A stretch of 56,699 nucleotides of DNA from Alcaligenaceae bacterium (GTDB lineage: Bacteria; Pseudomonadota; Gammaproteobacteria; Burkholderiales; Burkholderiaceae_B), in the NCBI GenBank assembly GCA_029263795.1, contig JAJUFI010000003.1, forward strand, positions 1 to 56,699, written 5' to 3'. Positions 19,506-29,093 of this stretch are shown in pieces. Every line of letters starts with the position of its first letter. Within the stretch, counting starts at the first letter, position 1. Position numbers and translations under genes: made by a program. The notes below the pieces were generated by a model. That model was not told where the DNA came from. It did not search any database and saw only the letters and a program-made list of their open reading frames with translations.

Positions 19506-20522
19506 ATGAAATTCAAATCAGCGTTGGTCATTGGCGCGTCCCTGTTCTTCATTGGTGCCGGTGCGCACGCGGGCGAGACCTTCGACGCAGTGAAGAAGAA
19601 GGGTTTCGTGCAGTGCGGCGTACATACTGGGCTGCCCGGCTTTTCCATCGCGGATAGCCGGGGCGAATGGAACGGCGTTGACGTCGACATCTGCCGTGCC
19701 ATTGCTGCCATGGTGTTCGGCGACGCCACGAAGTTCAAGGTCACCTCGGTAACCACCCAGCAGCGTTTCACTGCGCTGCAGTCCGGTGAAATTGACGTAC
19801 TCACACGCAATACCACCGCGACCCTGACGCGTGACACCACCCTGGGCCTGATGAGCACCGGCATCAACTACTACGATAGCCAGGGCATCATGGTCAAGAA
19901 GGAACTGGGCGTCAGCAGTGCCAAGGAACTGGACAACGCGACCGTCTGCGTACAGCCCGGCACCACCACCGAGCTGAACCTGGCAGACTGGTTCCGTTCC
20001 AATGGCCTTAAATTCACGCCGGTCGTGATCAACAGCCCGGATGAAGCCATGCGTTCCTATGAGGGCGGCCGCTGCGACGCCTTCACCACTGACAAGTCCG
20101 GCCTGGCCACCGTGCGCGCCACACTGCCCAACCCTGATGATCACGTGATTCTGCCCGAAGACTTCTCCAAGGAGCCACTCGGCCCCATGGTGCGTCAGGG
20201 TGACGACGAATGGTTCATGGTTGTTCGCTGGGCGCTCAACGCCATGATCGAGGCCGAAGAGTACGGCATCACGTCCAAGAACGTCGACGAGATGACCAAG
20301 AGCCAGAATCCCAACGTTCAACGTATCCTGGGCGTGACCGGCGAAATGGGCAAGGGACTGGGTCTGGACAATAAGTGGGCCTACAACATCATCAAGCAGG
20401 TCGGCAACTACGGTGAGTCCTTCGATCGCAATATCGGTGCTTCCTCGCCCATGAAGCTCGAGCGTGGGCTGAACGCCCTCTGGAAGGACGGCGGCCTTAT
20501 GTACGGCTGGCCCATCCGCTAA
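19506..20522 (+). CDS. aapJ: General L-amino-acid ABC transporter, periplasmic binding protein
   Basis: This is the family 3 extracellular solute-binding protein of an AapJQMP/BztABCD-type importer, which takes up many L-amino acids. The 338-residue precursor has a signal peptide (MKFKSALVIGASLFFIGAGA, with cleavage probably after AHA at about 23). The type 3 lobe features include GLPGFSIADSRGEWNGVDVD and an Arg-containing segment LTRNTTATLTRD. The ATG follows AAGAGG at 19493-19498. It is separated from aapQ by 154 bp containing a perfect stem-loop, as often seen after binding-protein genes. Confidence 0.94.
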   Translation: MKFKSALVIGASLFFIGAGAHAGETFDAVKKKGFVQCGVHTGLPGFSIADSRGEWNGVDVDICRAIAAMVFGDATKFKVTSVTTQQRFTALQSGEIDVLTRNTTATLTRDTTLGLMSTGINYYDSQGIMVKKELGVSSAKELDNATVCVQPGTTTELNLADWFRSNGLKFTPVVINSPDEAMRSYEGGRCDAFTTDKSGLATVRATLPNPDDHVILPEDFSKEPLGPMVRQGDDEWFMVVRWALNAMIEAEEYGITSKNVDEMTKSQNPNVQRILGVTGEMGKGLGLDNKWAYNIIKQVGNYGESFDRNIGASSPMKLERGLNALWKDGGLMYGWPIR

Positions 20523-20555
20523 TATCCCCTCTCCGGGGTTTCCGGTCTGGCCTGT

Positions 20556-20575
20556 GGCGGTGCATTGGCACCGCC
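20556..20575 (+). other. Intercistronic stem-loop between aapJ and aapQ
   Basis: GGCGGTGC at 20556-20563 pairs perfectly with GCACCGCC at 20568-20575 across the loop ATTG. There is no following T-run, so it is not a clear intrinsic terminator. Such hairpins after solute-binding-protein genes usually protect the upstream mRNA 3' end or partly reduce read-through, giving more binding protein than permease. Confidence 0.6.
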
Positions 20576-20676
20576 CACCCGACCGGCGTTTTTCGTAGTA
20601 CAGGCGGCGCGTCAGGCAAGGCCGTGCGCCGCAGCAAACCGTTCAAACCGGTCAATTCCGCCGGAATCAGACTTCC

Positions 20677-21864
20677 ATGACTAAACAGAGCACCTCCGCT
20701 TCGCCGCCACGCAGCAGGCGATTATCCTGGAATGATCCTTCCACGCGAGCCCTGCTTTATCAGGTCCTCGTGGTGGGTATCGTCGGCTTTGTCGTCTGGT
20801 ACCTCGTTTCAAACACGCTGCACAATCTGTCAGTACGCAACATATCTACAGGGTTTGGCTTCCTCGGGCGGGAAGCCGGGTTCGCCATTGGTGAGTCACT
20901 CATTGAATATACCCCCGCCGACACATACGGCCGCGCGATCTGGGTGGGTCTGCTGAACACGCTCCGCGTGTCGGTAGTCGGAATTGTGCTGGCCACATTG
21001 CTGGGCACCCTTATCGGCATTGCACGTCTGTCCAAGAACTGGCTGGTATCCAGGGTTGCAAGCGTCTATGTCGAGGTGATGCGCAATATACCGCTTCTGC
21101 TGCAGCTGTTCTTCTGGTATGCGATCATTACCGAGAACATGCCCGGGCCTCGTCAGGCGCTCTCGCCACTTCCCGGCGTTTTCCTATCAAATCGCGGCTT
21201 GAAACTGCCGTCCCTGCAGGGTGACGCGCTGGACTGGATACTGGGTGGGCTGGGCCTGGCCATCGTGCTGGTCATTCTCGTGGCGCACTGGGCACGCAAG
21301 CGTCAGGCCGCTACCGGCCAGCTGTTTCCGGTAGGCAGTGTCTCAATTGCTCTGTTGCTGGCGCTGCCGCTGGCAGGCTGGATGGCAGGCGGTGCCGAGC
21401 TTTCCGTAGTGGTACCCGAACTCAGGGGCTTCAACTTCGTGGGGGGCATCACCCTTTCGCCTGAATTCTCGGCTCTGCTACTGGGCCTGGTCATCTATAC
21501 CGCGGCTTTCATCGCCGAAGTCGTGCGCTCCGGCATCCAGGCCGTGGGCAAGGGCCAGTGGGAGGCTGCCGAGGCACTCGGGCTGCCCCGTTCCCGCACA
21601 CTCAGGCTGGTGGTTCTTCCCCAGGCATTGCGCGTTATCGTGCCGCCCATGACGAGCCAGTATCTCAATCTCACCAAGAACAGCTCGCTGGCAGTGGCGA
21701 TCGGCTATCCCGATATCGTTTCTGTGGTGAACACCACTTTGAATCAGACTGGACAGGCAATCGAGGGCATTCTCATCATCATGGCTGCCTATCTGACCGT
21801 GAGCCTTTCGATTTCGATATTCATGAATTGGTACAACAAGCGCATTGCGCTGGTGGAGCGCTGA
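20677..21864 (+). CDS. aapQ: General L-amino-acid ABC transporter permease AapQ
   Basis: This is one of two inner-membrane permeases of the Aap importer. The 395-residue protein has a cytoplasmic basic N-terminus, a first helix at about 28-47, and around eight transmembrane segments. The HisM/GlnP-type EAA loop is EAAEALGLPRSRTLRLVVLPQ, which contacts the ATPase. The long periplasmic and central insertions compared with simple HisM permeases are typical of AapQ/BztB. aapM follows after one base. Confidence 0.94.
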   Translation: MTKQSTSASPPRSRRLSWNDPSTRALLYQVLVVGIVGFVVWYLVSNTLHNLSVRNISTGFGFLGREAGFAIGESLIEYTPADTYGRAIWVGLLNTLRVSVVGIVLATLLGTLIGIARLSKNWLVSRVASVYVEVMRNIPLLLQLFFWYAIITENMPGPRQALSPLPGVFLSNRGLKLPSLQGDALDWILGGLGLAIVLVILVAHWARKRQAATGQLFPVGSVSIALLLALPLAGWMAGGAELSVVVPELRGFNFVGGITLSPEFSALLLGLVIYTAAFIAEVVRSGIQAVGKGQWEAAEALGLPRSRTLRLVVLPQALRVIVPPMTSQYLNLTKNSSLAVAIGYPDIVSVVNTTLNQTGQAIEGILIIMAAYLTVSLSISIFMNWYNKRIALVER

Positions 21865-21865
21865 C

Positions 21866-22957
21866 ATGAGTGCGATTCCTGCTTCTCCCGAACTCGCGCC
21901 GCGCCCCCCTGGGAACAAGGTCACCTGGCTGAAAGAAAACCTGTTTTCGTCGCCACTGAACATCCTGCTGACCGTTCTGGTGGCTTGGCTGCTGATTCTG
22001 GCCGTCCCGGCAATGCTGGACTGGCTGTTCTTCGACGCCGACTTCACGTCCAGCACTGCCCAGGAATGCCGCAAGGCCGAGGGGGCATGCTGGGCCTTTG
22101 TCGCCGAGAAACACCGGCTGATACTCTTCGGTGTCTATCCGTATGACGAACAGTGGCGTCCACTGCTGGCTTCCATCATTCTTGTCGCCGCGCTTGTGTG
22201 CAGCGCCATCCGTCGCTTTTGGTCAGTGTGGCTGGTGGCAGTGTGGGCCGTCGCCCTGGTCGCTGTGGCCGTACTGATGTGGGGTGGGGTATTCGGGCTT
22301 TCCTATGTGGAAAATGCTCGCTGGGGTGGGTTGCCCGTCACCTTGATTCTGTCGACCTTCGGCATTGCCTTCGCCTTTCCCCTAGGGGTGTTGCTGGCAC
22401 TGGGGCGCCGCTCCAGAATGCCAGCCATCAAGTCGCTCTGTGTGGTTTACATCGAGTTGATACGTGGTGTGCCACTTATCAGCCTGTTGTTCATGTCCTC
22501 AGTGATGCTGCCCCTGTTCCTGCCGGAAGGGTTTTCCATCGACAAGCTGCTGAGGGCACAGATTGCCATCATCCTGTTTGCGGCAGCCTACATTGCCGAG
22601 ACGGTGCGTGGCGGCTTGCAGTCCATACCGAAAGGGCAGTATGAGGGGGCGGATTCCCTGGGCCTGACTTACTGGCAGCAGACACGACTCATCATCCTGC
22701 CCCAGGCGCTGAAGGTGGTCATCCCGCCGCTGGTGGGGATTTTCATCGCCCTATTCAAGGACACATCGTTAGTCGTGATCATCGGCATCTTCGACCTCAC
22801 GCAGGCGGCGAAGGCAGCCATTGCCGACGCTGCATGGCGGGGGTTCAGTGTGGAAGCCTATGTATTCATCGCGGTCATCTATTTCATATTCTGTTATGCG
22901 ATTTCCCGTTACAGCCAGGCGCTCGAGCGCCACCTGGACAAGGGATATCAACGCTGA
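21866..22957 (+). CDS. aapM: General L-amino-acid ABC transporter permease AapM
   Basis: This second permease forms a heterodimer with AapQ. The 363-residue protein starts at ATG 21866, one base after the aapQ stop; an in-frame GTG at 21845 lies inside aapQ and is not used. It has a Pro-rich cytoplasmic start, multiple hydrophobic helices, and the EAA loop [19 protein letters not shown]. Length is normal for AapM/BztC. Confidence 0.94.
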   Translation: MSAIPASPELAPRPPGNKVTWLKENLFSSPLNILLTVLVAWLLILAVPAMLDWLFFDADFTSSTAQECRKAEGACWAFVAEKHRLILFGVYPYDEQWRPLLASIILVAALVCSAIRRFWSVWLVAVWAVALVAVAVLMWGGVFGLSYVENARWGGLPVTLILSTFGIAFAFPLGVLLALGRRSRMPAIKSLCVVYIELIRGVPLISLLFMSSVMLPLFLPEGFSIDKLLRAQIAIILFAAAYIAETVRGGLQSIPKGQYEGADSLGLTYWQQTRLIILPQALKVVIPPLVGIFIALFKDTSLVVIIGIFDLTQAAKAAIADAAWRGFSVEAYVFIAVIYFIFCYAISRYSQALERHLDKGYQR

Positions 22958-22980
22958 AGAAGCGGAACAAGGAGTCGAGC

Positions 22981-23721
22981 ATGTCCGAGGCCATCATTCG
23001 CCTTGAAAACGTCAACAAGTGGTACGGACAGTTTCACGTGCTGCGTAATCTGAACCTGGAGGTCGCCCAGGGCGAACGTATCGTCATATGCGGGCCCTCA
23101 GGTTCGGGCAAGTCCACCATGATCCGCTGCATTAATCGCCTGGAGGAACACCAGCAGGGCCGCATACTGGTGGATGGCACGGAGCTGACGAACGATCTGA
23201 AGAACATCGAGGTGATTCGTCGTGAAGTCGGCATGGTATTCCAGCATTTCAATCTCTTTCCGCACCTCACGGTGATGGAAAACTTGACGCTGGGGCCGAT
23301 CTGGGTATTGAAGAAAAGCAAGGCAGAAGCAGAAGCCACTGCCATGAAATATCTGGAACGTGTGCGTATTCCGGAGCAGGCAGACAAATACCCTGGGCAG
23401 TTATCTGGTGGGCAGCAGCAGCGGGTTGCCATCGCCCGTTCGCTATGCATGAACCCGAAAATCATGCTGTTTGACGAACCTACGTCAGCGCTGGACCCGG
23501 AAATGGTCAAGGAAGTGCTGGACGTTATGGTCAACCTGGCCGAAGAAAGCGGCATGACTATGCTGTGCGTCACTCACGAGATGGGGTTCGCTCGCAAGGT
23601 TGCCGACCGAGTCATCTTCATGGACCAGGGCCAGATTATCGAGGAAAACAGCCCCGACGTGTTCTTCGATTCACCCCAGCACGAGCGTACGCAACTATTC
23701 CTGCAACAGATTCTGCATTGA
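22981..23721 (+). CDS. aapP: General L-amino-acid ABC transporter ATP-binding protein AapP
   Basis: AapP energises uptake by the AapQM permease. The 246-residue protein has Walker A GPSGSGKS (38-45), signature [14 protein letters not shown], Walker [15 protein letters not shown] and switch His in VTHEMGF. The start at 22981 is supported by AAGGAG just upstream (22969-22974) and by the GlnQ-like N-terminus [16 protein letters not shown]; the frame is open further upstream only within aapM. It completes the four-gene operon. Confidence 0.96.
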   Translation: MSEAIIRLENVNKWYGQFHVLRNLNLEVAQGERIVICGPSGSGKSTMIRCINRLEEHQQGRILVDGTELTNDLKNIEVIRREVGMVFQHFNLFPHLTVMENLTLGPIWVLKKSKAEAEATAMKYLERVRIPEQADKYPGQLSGGQQQRVAIARSLCMNPKIMLFDEPTSALDPEMVKEVLDVMVNLAEESGMTMLCVTHEMGFARKVADRVIFMDQGQIIEENSPDVFFDSPQHERTQLFLQQILH

Positions 23722-23802
23722 ACCAAATTTAACAATCCTGAACAGCCGCTCTTGTTACGATTGTTCTCGGTAGTAATCCGTATAGGACAAGAGGAGAACG
23801 AC

Positions 23803-24465
23803 ATGAAAGTTTCATTGCGTATGACGCGCCTGGCTGCATGCCTGGGTGCAGCTGTGCTGGCGGTCGGCTGCGCCCATATGGGGGAAATGGGGCAGGGGGG
23901 GCGGACTGCTGTTGGCGCCGGCACGGGTGCTGCCCTTGGGGCCGGTCTGGGGGCGTTGATCGGCGACAGCAGCCGGGCCGCCGCCATTGGTGCCGGCATT
24001 GGTGCCGTGGCTGGTGGCATCGTGGGTTACAACTGGTCCGGCGTGAAGAACGACGTTGAAAAATCCGGTGCCTCCAGCTTGGGCGTGGATGTCACTGAAA
24101 TGCCGGATGGGACATTGCGGGTCAACATCCCGAGCAACGTTTCTTTCGATACTGGCAAGTATGACCTGAAGCCGGAACTCATGCCGGTTCTCGATAGCGT
24201 GGCCCGTGCGCTGGTGCAGCATCCCGAACTGCGCGCCAAGGCCATTGGTCATACCGACAGCACCGGTACGATGCAGGTGAACCAGACCCTGTCCGTGAAC
24301 CGCGCCAATGCCGTGACTAATTACTTGAACGCGCGCGGCGTGGATCGCAGCCGTTTGATGTCGGAAGGGCGCGGCCCGAACAACCCCGTGGCTGACAACT
24401 CCACGGCTGAAGGGCGGGCAATGAATCGTCGTGTGGAGCTCTACCTTTATGCGGTGCAGCAGTAG
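23803..24465 (+). CDS. OmpA-family lipoprotein with glycine zipper (YiaD-like)
   Basis: The 220-residue precursor carries a lipoprotein signal with lipobox AVGC (Cys at about 24), a glycine-zipper segment rich in GAxxG repeats (about 38-80), and a C-terminal OmpA-like peptidoglycan-binding domain from about 115. The domain includes VSFDTGKYDLKP, GHTDSTG and NRRVEL, with the Asp and Arg that bind diaminopimelate. It probably tethers the outer membrane to the cell wall. ATG 23803 follows GAGGAG. It is monocistronic, with a strong intrinsic terminator 37 bp after the stop. Confidence 0.9.
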   Translation: MKVSLRMTRLAACLGAAVLAVGCAHMGEMGQGGRTAVGAGTGAALGAGLGALIGDSSRAAAIGAGIGAVAGGIVGYNWSGVKNDVEKSGASSLGVDVTEMPDGTLRVNIPSNVSFDTGKYDLKPELMPVLDSVARALVQHPELRAKAIGHTDSTGTMQVNQTLSVNRANAVTNYLNARGVDRSRLMSEGRGPNNPVADNSTAEGRAMNRRVELYLYAVQQ

Positions 24466-24501
24466 GCGAGACAGCTCCAAATAGCAGGTTGCGCATTTCG
24501 G

Positions 24502-24527
24502 CAGGGAGCTACGGCTCCCTGTTTTTT
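24502..24527 (+). terminator. Intrinsic terminator of the OmpA-family lipoprotein gene
   Basis: CAGGGAGC (24502-24509) and GCTCCCTG (24514-24521) form a perfect 8-bp stem with a TACG loop, followed by six T residues. It ends one base before the stop codon of the convergent XRE gene. Confidence 0.92.
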
Positions 24528-24528
24528 C

Positions 24529-24903
24529 TTATTCACCTTCTTCCAGTATCGCCAGCATGCTGTTTACGGCTTGAGACAGCAGCTCGCGCTTGTGCATTGG
24601 TAGAGCCCAGATGCGGGAAGGATCAATGCCGGGCAAAGGCCAGACGGTGTTGCTCAGTAAAGCTGCGGGTTCCGACACGCCAGTGCCGGCGGGCAATTCC
24701 ATGGGGCCGGCATTCATGGCCAGCCAGGCCGGTGACACTTCCAGTACTTCTGCGATGCGAAACACCTGCTGCGGGTTTTGCCGCGTACCAGCTTCGTAAT
24801 TGCCTATGGTTCCCTGGGACAAGCCGCAGGCCCGCGCAAGTTCCGCCTGGGATAACTTGCGCAAGGTGCGTGCATACTTGAGACGAGAGCCGAACGTGTT
24901 CAC
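24529..24903 (-). CDS. XRE-family helix-turn-helix transcriptional regulator
   Basis: The 124-residue protein has a Cro/cI-type HTH over about residues 6-62, with AELARACGLSQGTIGNYEAG as recognition region and a following VSPAWLAMN that resembles phage-repressor-like XRE proteins. The C-terminal 50 residues are of unknown fold and end in a helix with LLSQAVNSMLAILEEGE, perhaps for dimerisation. It starts with GTG at 24903. It faces a winged-helix regulator across 127 bp that contain repeated GTGATT/AATCAC half-sites, so it probably represses itself and its neighbour. No phage genes adjoin it. Confidence 0.85.
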   Translation of the reverse strand: MNTFGSRLKYARTLRKLSQAELARACGLSQGTIGNYEAGTRQNPQQVFRIAEVLEVSPAWLAMNAGPMELPAGTGVSEPAALLSNTVWPLPGIDPSRIWALPMHKRELLSQAVNSMLAILEEGE

Positions 24904-24907
24904 AACT

Positions 24908-24954
24908 GTGATTGAACCGGCTGCTTAAATCACGTTGGTGATTTCCGTAATCAC
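24908..24954. promoter_or_regulatory. Operator-like array of GTGATT/AATCAC half-sites
   Basis: Four identical half-sites in alternating orientation occur in 47 bp: GTGATT at 24908-24913, AATCAC at 24928-24933, GTGATT at 24938-24943, and AATCAC at 24949-24954. They form two overlapping inverted repeats, AATCAC-N4-GTGATT and GTGATT-N5-AATCAC. A further TCACA-N2-TGTGA covers the XRE start codon (24900-24911). The array lies between the divergent XRE and winged-helix genes, where an autoregulatory operator is expected. Binding is inferred. Confidence 0.6.
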
Positions 24955-25030
24955 AAACGTGAGTATTTAAGGGTACAGTCATTAACAAACGGTTTTTTTG
25001 TTTTGAACACATTCGTGTTGGAGGTTGCGA

Positions 25031-25768
25031 ATGACTGCGGGGTTCGTGCACCTGTTTGCTTCCGCCAATTCTGGTTGGGTAGGCAGTTTGCAGATGGCAT
25101 TACTGCGGCAAGGTCTGGGCCTGCGCCTTCATACGGAAATACGTCGTTTGTTGGGTGCGCTCAGCCTGCAGGGTGGCAAGCCGGAACCCTCGCTGGTCTT
25201 GCTTGCCGGGCCATTCAACCATTGGTGCCAAGTAGCGCGCCAGCTCCGCTCCGCAACGCCGTCCACTCCCGTGTTTGCAGTACTTTCCCAGTTCACTGAG
25301 GCTTCTGTCTCTCAAGCCATGGCTCTGGGCATTGCAGTGTGTTGGCCGGCTTCGGTCCGCGCAGACCTCCTCGCGTCGAATCTTCGGCGTCTGCTGGCAG
25401 TCAGGCAGGCTGGCACCGGCACGGTCTGGCGGTTTAATCGCCGTGGCTGGGAAATTGAATCTCCACACGGTGTGGCGGTGGCACTCACCTCTGCCGAGCG
25501 TACTCTATTGCTGGCACTCTGCAATTCCCCTGACAAGCGGCTCAGCCATGGTGTCCTGGACGACATCCATGGTGCAGCCGGCGAACCTAATGGGGAAAAT
25601 GGGGAAGCTCGCAGCTTTGGCACACGCCGGCTGAGCGTTCTGATGAGCCGTCTGCGCAAGAAATTTGGTGCCGCAGGGCTGGAATTCCCAATCCGCTCTT
25701 TACGGGGGGTGGGCTACGAACTCTGCGTGGAGTTCGAGGCCCCGGCACCTCACGAATTCGAGGGTTGA
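25031..25768 (+). CDS. Orphan OmpR-type winged-helix regulator with degenerate receiver-like N-terminus
   Basis: The 245-residue protein ends with an OmpR/PhoB-type winged-helix DNA-binding domain (about 135-235). The region includes [28 protein letters not shown] and the wing [11 protein letters not shown]. The N-terminal 120 residues have alternating strands and helices like a response-regulator receiver ([15 protein letters not shown] at the start), but I see no acidic pocket or phospho-acceptor Asp at the expected place. No histidine kinase is nearby. ATG 25031 is preceded by GGAGG at 25020-25024. The 3' end overlaps proB from the opposite strand by 19 bp. Confidence 0.75.
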   Translation: MTAGFVHLFASANSGWVGSLQMALLRQGLGLRLHTEIRRLLGALSLQGGKPEPSLVLLAGPFNHWCQVARQLRSATPSTPVFAVLSQFTEASVSQAMALGIAVCWPASVRADLLASNLRRLLAVRQAGTGTVWRFNRRGWEIESPHGVAVALTSAERTLLLALCNSPDKRLSHGVLDDIHGAAGEPNGENGEARSFGTRRLSVLMSRLRKKFGAAGLEFPIRSLRGVGYELCVEFEAPAPHEFEG

Positions 25769-26928
25769 GCGGTCAGGTTTTTCGAGGCAGGCTGCAGCAC
25801 AATCATGTTGTCACGGTGCATGAGCTCGGGGTCCGTCATGTGGCCCAGAATCTCGGCAATGCGGTGGCTGGGCTGGCGCAGTATCCGCCGGGTGTCGCTG
25901 GAAGAATAATTGATCAGGCCGCGTGCAAGTTCTTTGCCATTTTCGTCCAGGCAGGCCACCACATCGCCCCGTTCGAAGTCCCCTTGAACGTCTGTTACGC
26001 CAATGGCCAGCAGGCTCTTGTGCCCCTCGGTAAGGGCCTTCACCGCACCGCGATCCAGCGTGAGTCGTCCCCGCAGACGCAGATGGTTGGCCAACCAGCG
26101 CTGGCGCGCCGACTTTATCGGCAACACTGCACGCAACTCCGTGCCAATGCGCTCCCCTGCTGCCAGGCGTTCCAGCACACGTGGTTCCCGGCCGCTGGCG
26201 ATAATGGTGTGGCCGCCGCTGTTGGCGGCCCGTTTGGCCGCCAACACTTTGGTGAGCATGCCACCAGTACCGATATTGCTTCCTGAACCGCCTGCCATTT
26301 TCTCCAGTTCGGCGTCACCGGCGCGGGCCACTTCAATCAATGTGGCGGAAGGGTCCTTGCGCGGGTCTGCTGTGTAGAGACCGCTCTGGTCTGTGAGGAT
26401 GATCAGGGTTTCAGCTTCGATCAGGTTGGTTACCAGCGCGCCCAGAGTGTCATTGTCGCCAAGGCGGATTTCGTCGGTGACCACCGTGTCGTTTTCATTG
26501 ACGATTGGCACGACCCCCAGGCCCAGCAAGGTGTAAAGGGTACTGCGGGCGTTCAGATACCTCCGTCGGTCGGCAAGGTCTTCATGGGTGAGAAGAATCT
26601 GTGCGGTGCGTATGCCGTGCCGGGCAAAGGCGGCTTCATAAGCTTGTACCAGGCCCATTTGCCCAACCGCAGCGGCCGCCTGCAGTTCGTGCATGGCACT
26701 GGGGCGGCGCGGCCAGCCCAGGCGAGCCATGCCCTCAGCGATCGCACCGCTGGAAACCAGTACAACTTGCCGTTCTTCGGTATGCAGGGCGGCGATCTGG
26801 CTGGCCCATTGCTCCACCGCATCCAGATCAAGGCCTTTTCCTTCATTGGTTACAAGTGAGGAGCCGACTTTGATGACGAGTCGACAGGCATCGACGGTTG
26901 CCGGTGGAGTGTTCTTGAGGTCAAGCAT
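25750..26928 (-). CDS. proB: Glutamate 5-kinase
   Basis: ProB phosphorylates glutamate in the first step of proline synthesis. The protein has an amino-acid-kinase domain starting [19 protein letters not shown], with [18 protein letters not shown] and GGMLTKV, and a C-terminal PUA domain from about residue 290 ([15 protein letters not shown]). ATG 26928 (392 residues) is preferred because the upstream ATG at 26958 touches the base of the obgE terminator hairpin; neither has a clear ribosome site. Only proB is here; proA is elsewhere. Confidence 0.93.
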   Translation of the reverse strand: MLDLKNTPPATVDACRLVIKVGSSLVTNEGKGLDLDAVEQWASQIAALHTEERQVVLVSSGAIAEGMARLGWPRRPSAMHELQAAAAVGQMGLVQAYEAAFARHGIRTAQILLTHEDLADRRRYLNARSTLYTLLGLGVVPIVNENDTVVTDEIRLGDNDTLGALVTNLIEAETLIILTDQSGLYTADPRKDPSATLIEVARAGDAELEKMAGGSGSNIGTGGMLTKVLAAKRAANSGGHTIIASGREPRVLERLAAGERIGTELRAVLPIKSARQRWLANHLRLRGRLTLDRGAVKALTEGHKSLLAIGVTDVQGDFERGDVVACLDENGKELARGLINYSSSDTRRILRQPSHRIAEILGHMTDPELMHRDNMIVLQPASKNLTAQPSNS

Positions 26929-26951
26929 TGGGCTGATGCAACGGTTGGAGG

Positions 26952-26978
26952 AAAACATGCCGGGCTTCGGTGCCCGGC
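26952..26978 (-). terminator. Probable intrinsic terminator after obgE
   Basis: On the minus strand GCCGGGC and GCCCGGC (26959-26978) form a 7-bp GC stem with a 6-base loop, 7 bp after the obgE stop. It is followed by ATGTTTTCC, a short T-run. It would separate rplU-rpmA-obgE from proB, or act as a partial attenuator between them. Confidence 0.6.
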
Positions 26979-26985
26979 GGTAAGG

Positions 26986-28260
<1,275 letters not shown>

Positions 28261-28262
<2 letters not shown>

Positions 28263-28521
28263 ACTCGGCCGGAACGACTGACACAGTACGCTTGTTCAGC
28301 GCACCGCTGATGTGGAACTTGACGTTGCCATCAACCAGCGAGTAGAGAGTGTGGTCCTTGCCGATGCCGACATTGACGCCAGGGTGGAATTGAGTGCCAC
28401 GCTGACGCACGATGATGGAGCCGGCGTTAATCTGTTGACCACCATAGACCTTGACGCCCAGGCGTTTTGCCTGTGAGTCGCGGCCGTTCCGCGTAGAGCC
28501 GCCGCCCTTTTTCTGTGCCAT
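28261..28521 (-). CDS. rpmA: 50S ribosomal protein L27
   Basis: L27 lies near the peptidyl transferase centre. The 86-residue protein starts [17 protein letters not shown] and contains [20 protein letters not shown], the family signature, with no N-terminal extension needing cleavage. The ATG follows AGGAGTTAAGCA on the minus strand. It lies 25 bp after rplU in the standard L21-L27 operon. Confidence 0.98.
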
Positions 28522-28546
28522 TGCTTAACTCCTGATTACCGTGGCA

Positions 28547-28858
28547 TCAAGCCGAGATGGCTTCGATGCGGACTTCGGTGTAGTTCTGACGATGGCCTTG
28601 GCGCTTCTGGTAGTGCTTGCGACGGCGCATCTTGAAGATTTTGACCTTGGGATGACGGCCTTGTGCAAGAACGGTAGCCTTGACCACGGCGCCTTCAACG
28701 AAAGGCGTGCCGATCTTCAGCTGTTCGCCTTCGCCAACCGACAACACCTGGTCGAGCGAAATTTCTTGCCCAATGTCTGCCGGTATCTGTTCGATCTTGA
28801 GTTTTTGGCCGGCGGCAACACGGTATTGCTTGCCACCAGTTTTTATGACCGCGTACAT
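28547..28858 (-). CDS. rplU: 50S ribosomal protein L21
   Basis: L21 binds 23S rRNA in the large subunit. The 103-residue sequence begins [18 protein letters not shown] and contains the C-terminal [19 protein letters not shown] signature. It heads rplU-rpmA-obgE. The 235 bp upstream, before the LysR gene on the same strand, hold the likely promoter and a 15-bp perfect palindrome. Confidence 0.98.
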   Translation of the reverse strand: MYAVIKTGGKQYRVAAGQKLKIEQIPADIGQEISLDQVLSVGEGEQLKIGTPFVEGAVVKATVLAQGRHPKVKIFKMRRRKHYQKRQGHRQNYTEVRIEAISA

Positions 28859-29045
28859 GGGGGGTTCCTTAAATCAAATGGAAAAAGCAAAAAACAGGCG
28901 TATGCGCCAGGTGTGCCTTGAACTACAGACTTTGTGGGGCGCAAAGCAGCGACTGCTTGTAAAGGGGCGCGAAAAAATATTCGTGCAAACCTTTGAAAGC
29001 ATACTAACCCCGCGCTAACTCGCTACTGCCTTTGCTTTGAACGTA

Positions 29046-29060
29046 TTGGCAATATGCCAA
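29046..29060. promoter_or_regulatory. Perfect palindrome upstream of rplU
   Basis: TTGGCA-ATA-TGCCAA is a 15-bp perfect inverted repeat about 190 bp upstream of rplU and 34 bp beyond the LysR stop. The rest of 28859-29093 shows only AT-rich stretches that could hold the rplU promoter. No regulator can be assigned. Confidence 0.3.
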
Positions 29061-29093
29061 GCTCTTGATTCTATGCCGAATTGCTAGAAGGAG

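Noticed and set aside
24529-25768. XRE plus neighbour as a phage repressor module or toxin-antitoxin pair
   Set aside because: No phage genes, integrase, attachment site or small toxin-like protein adjoin; the partner is a 245-residue winged-helix regulator, so a regulatory pair is the more economical reading.
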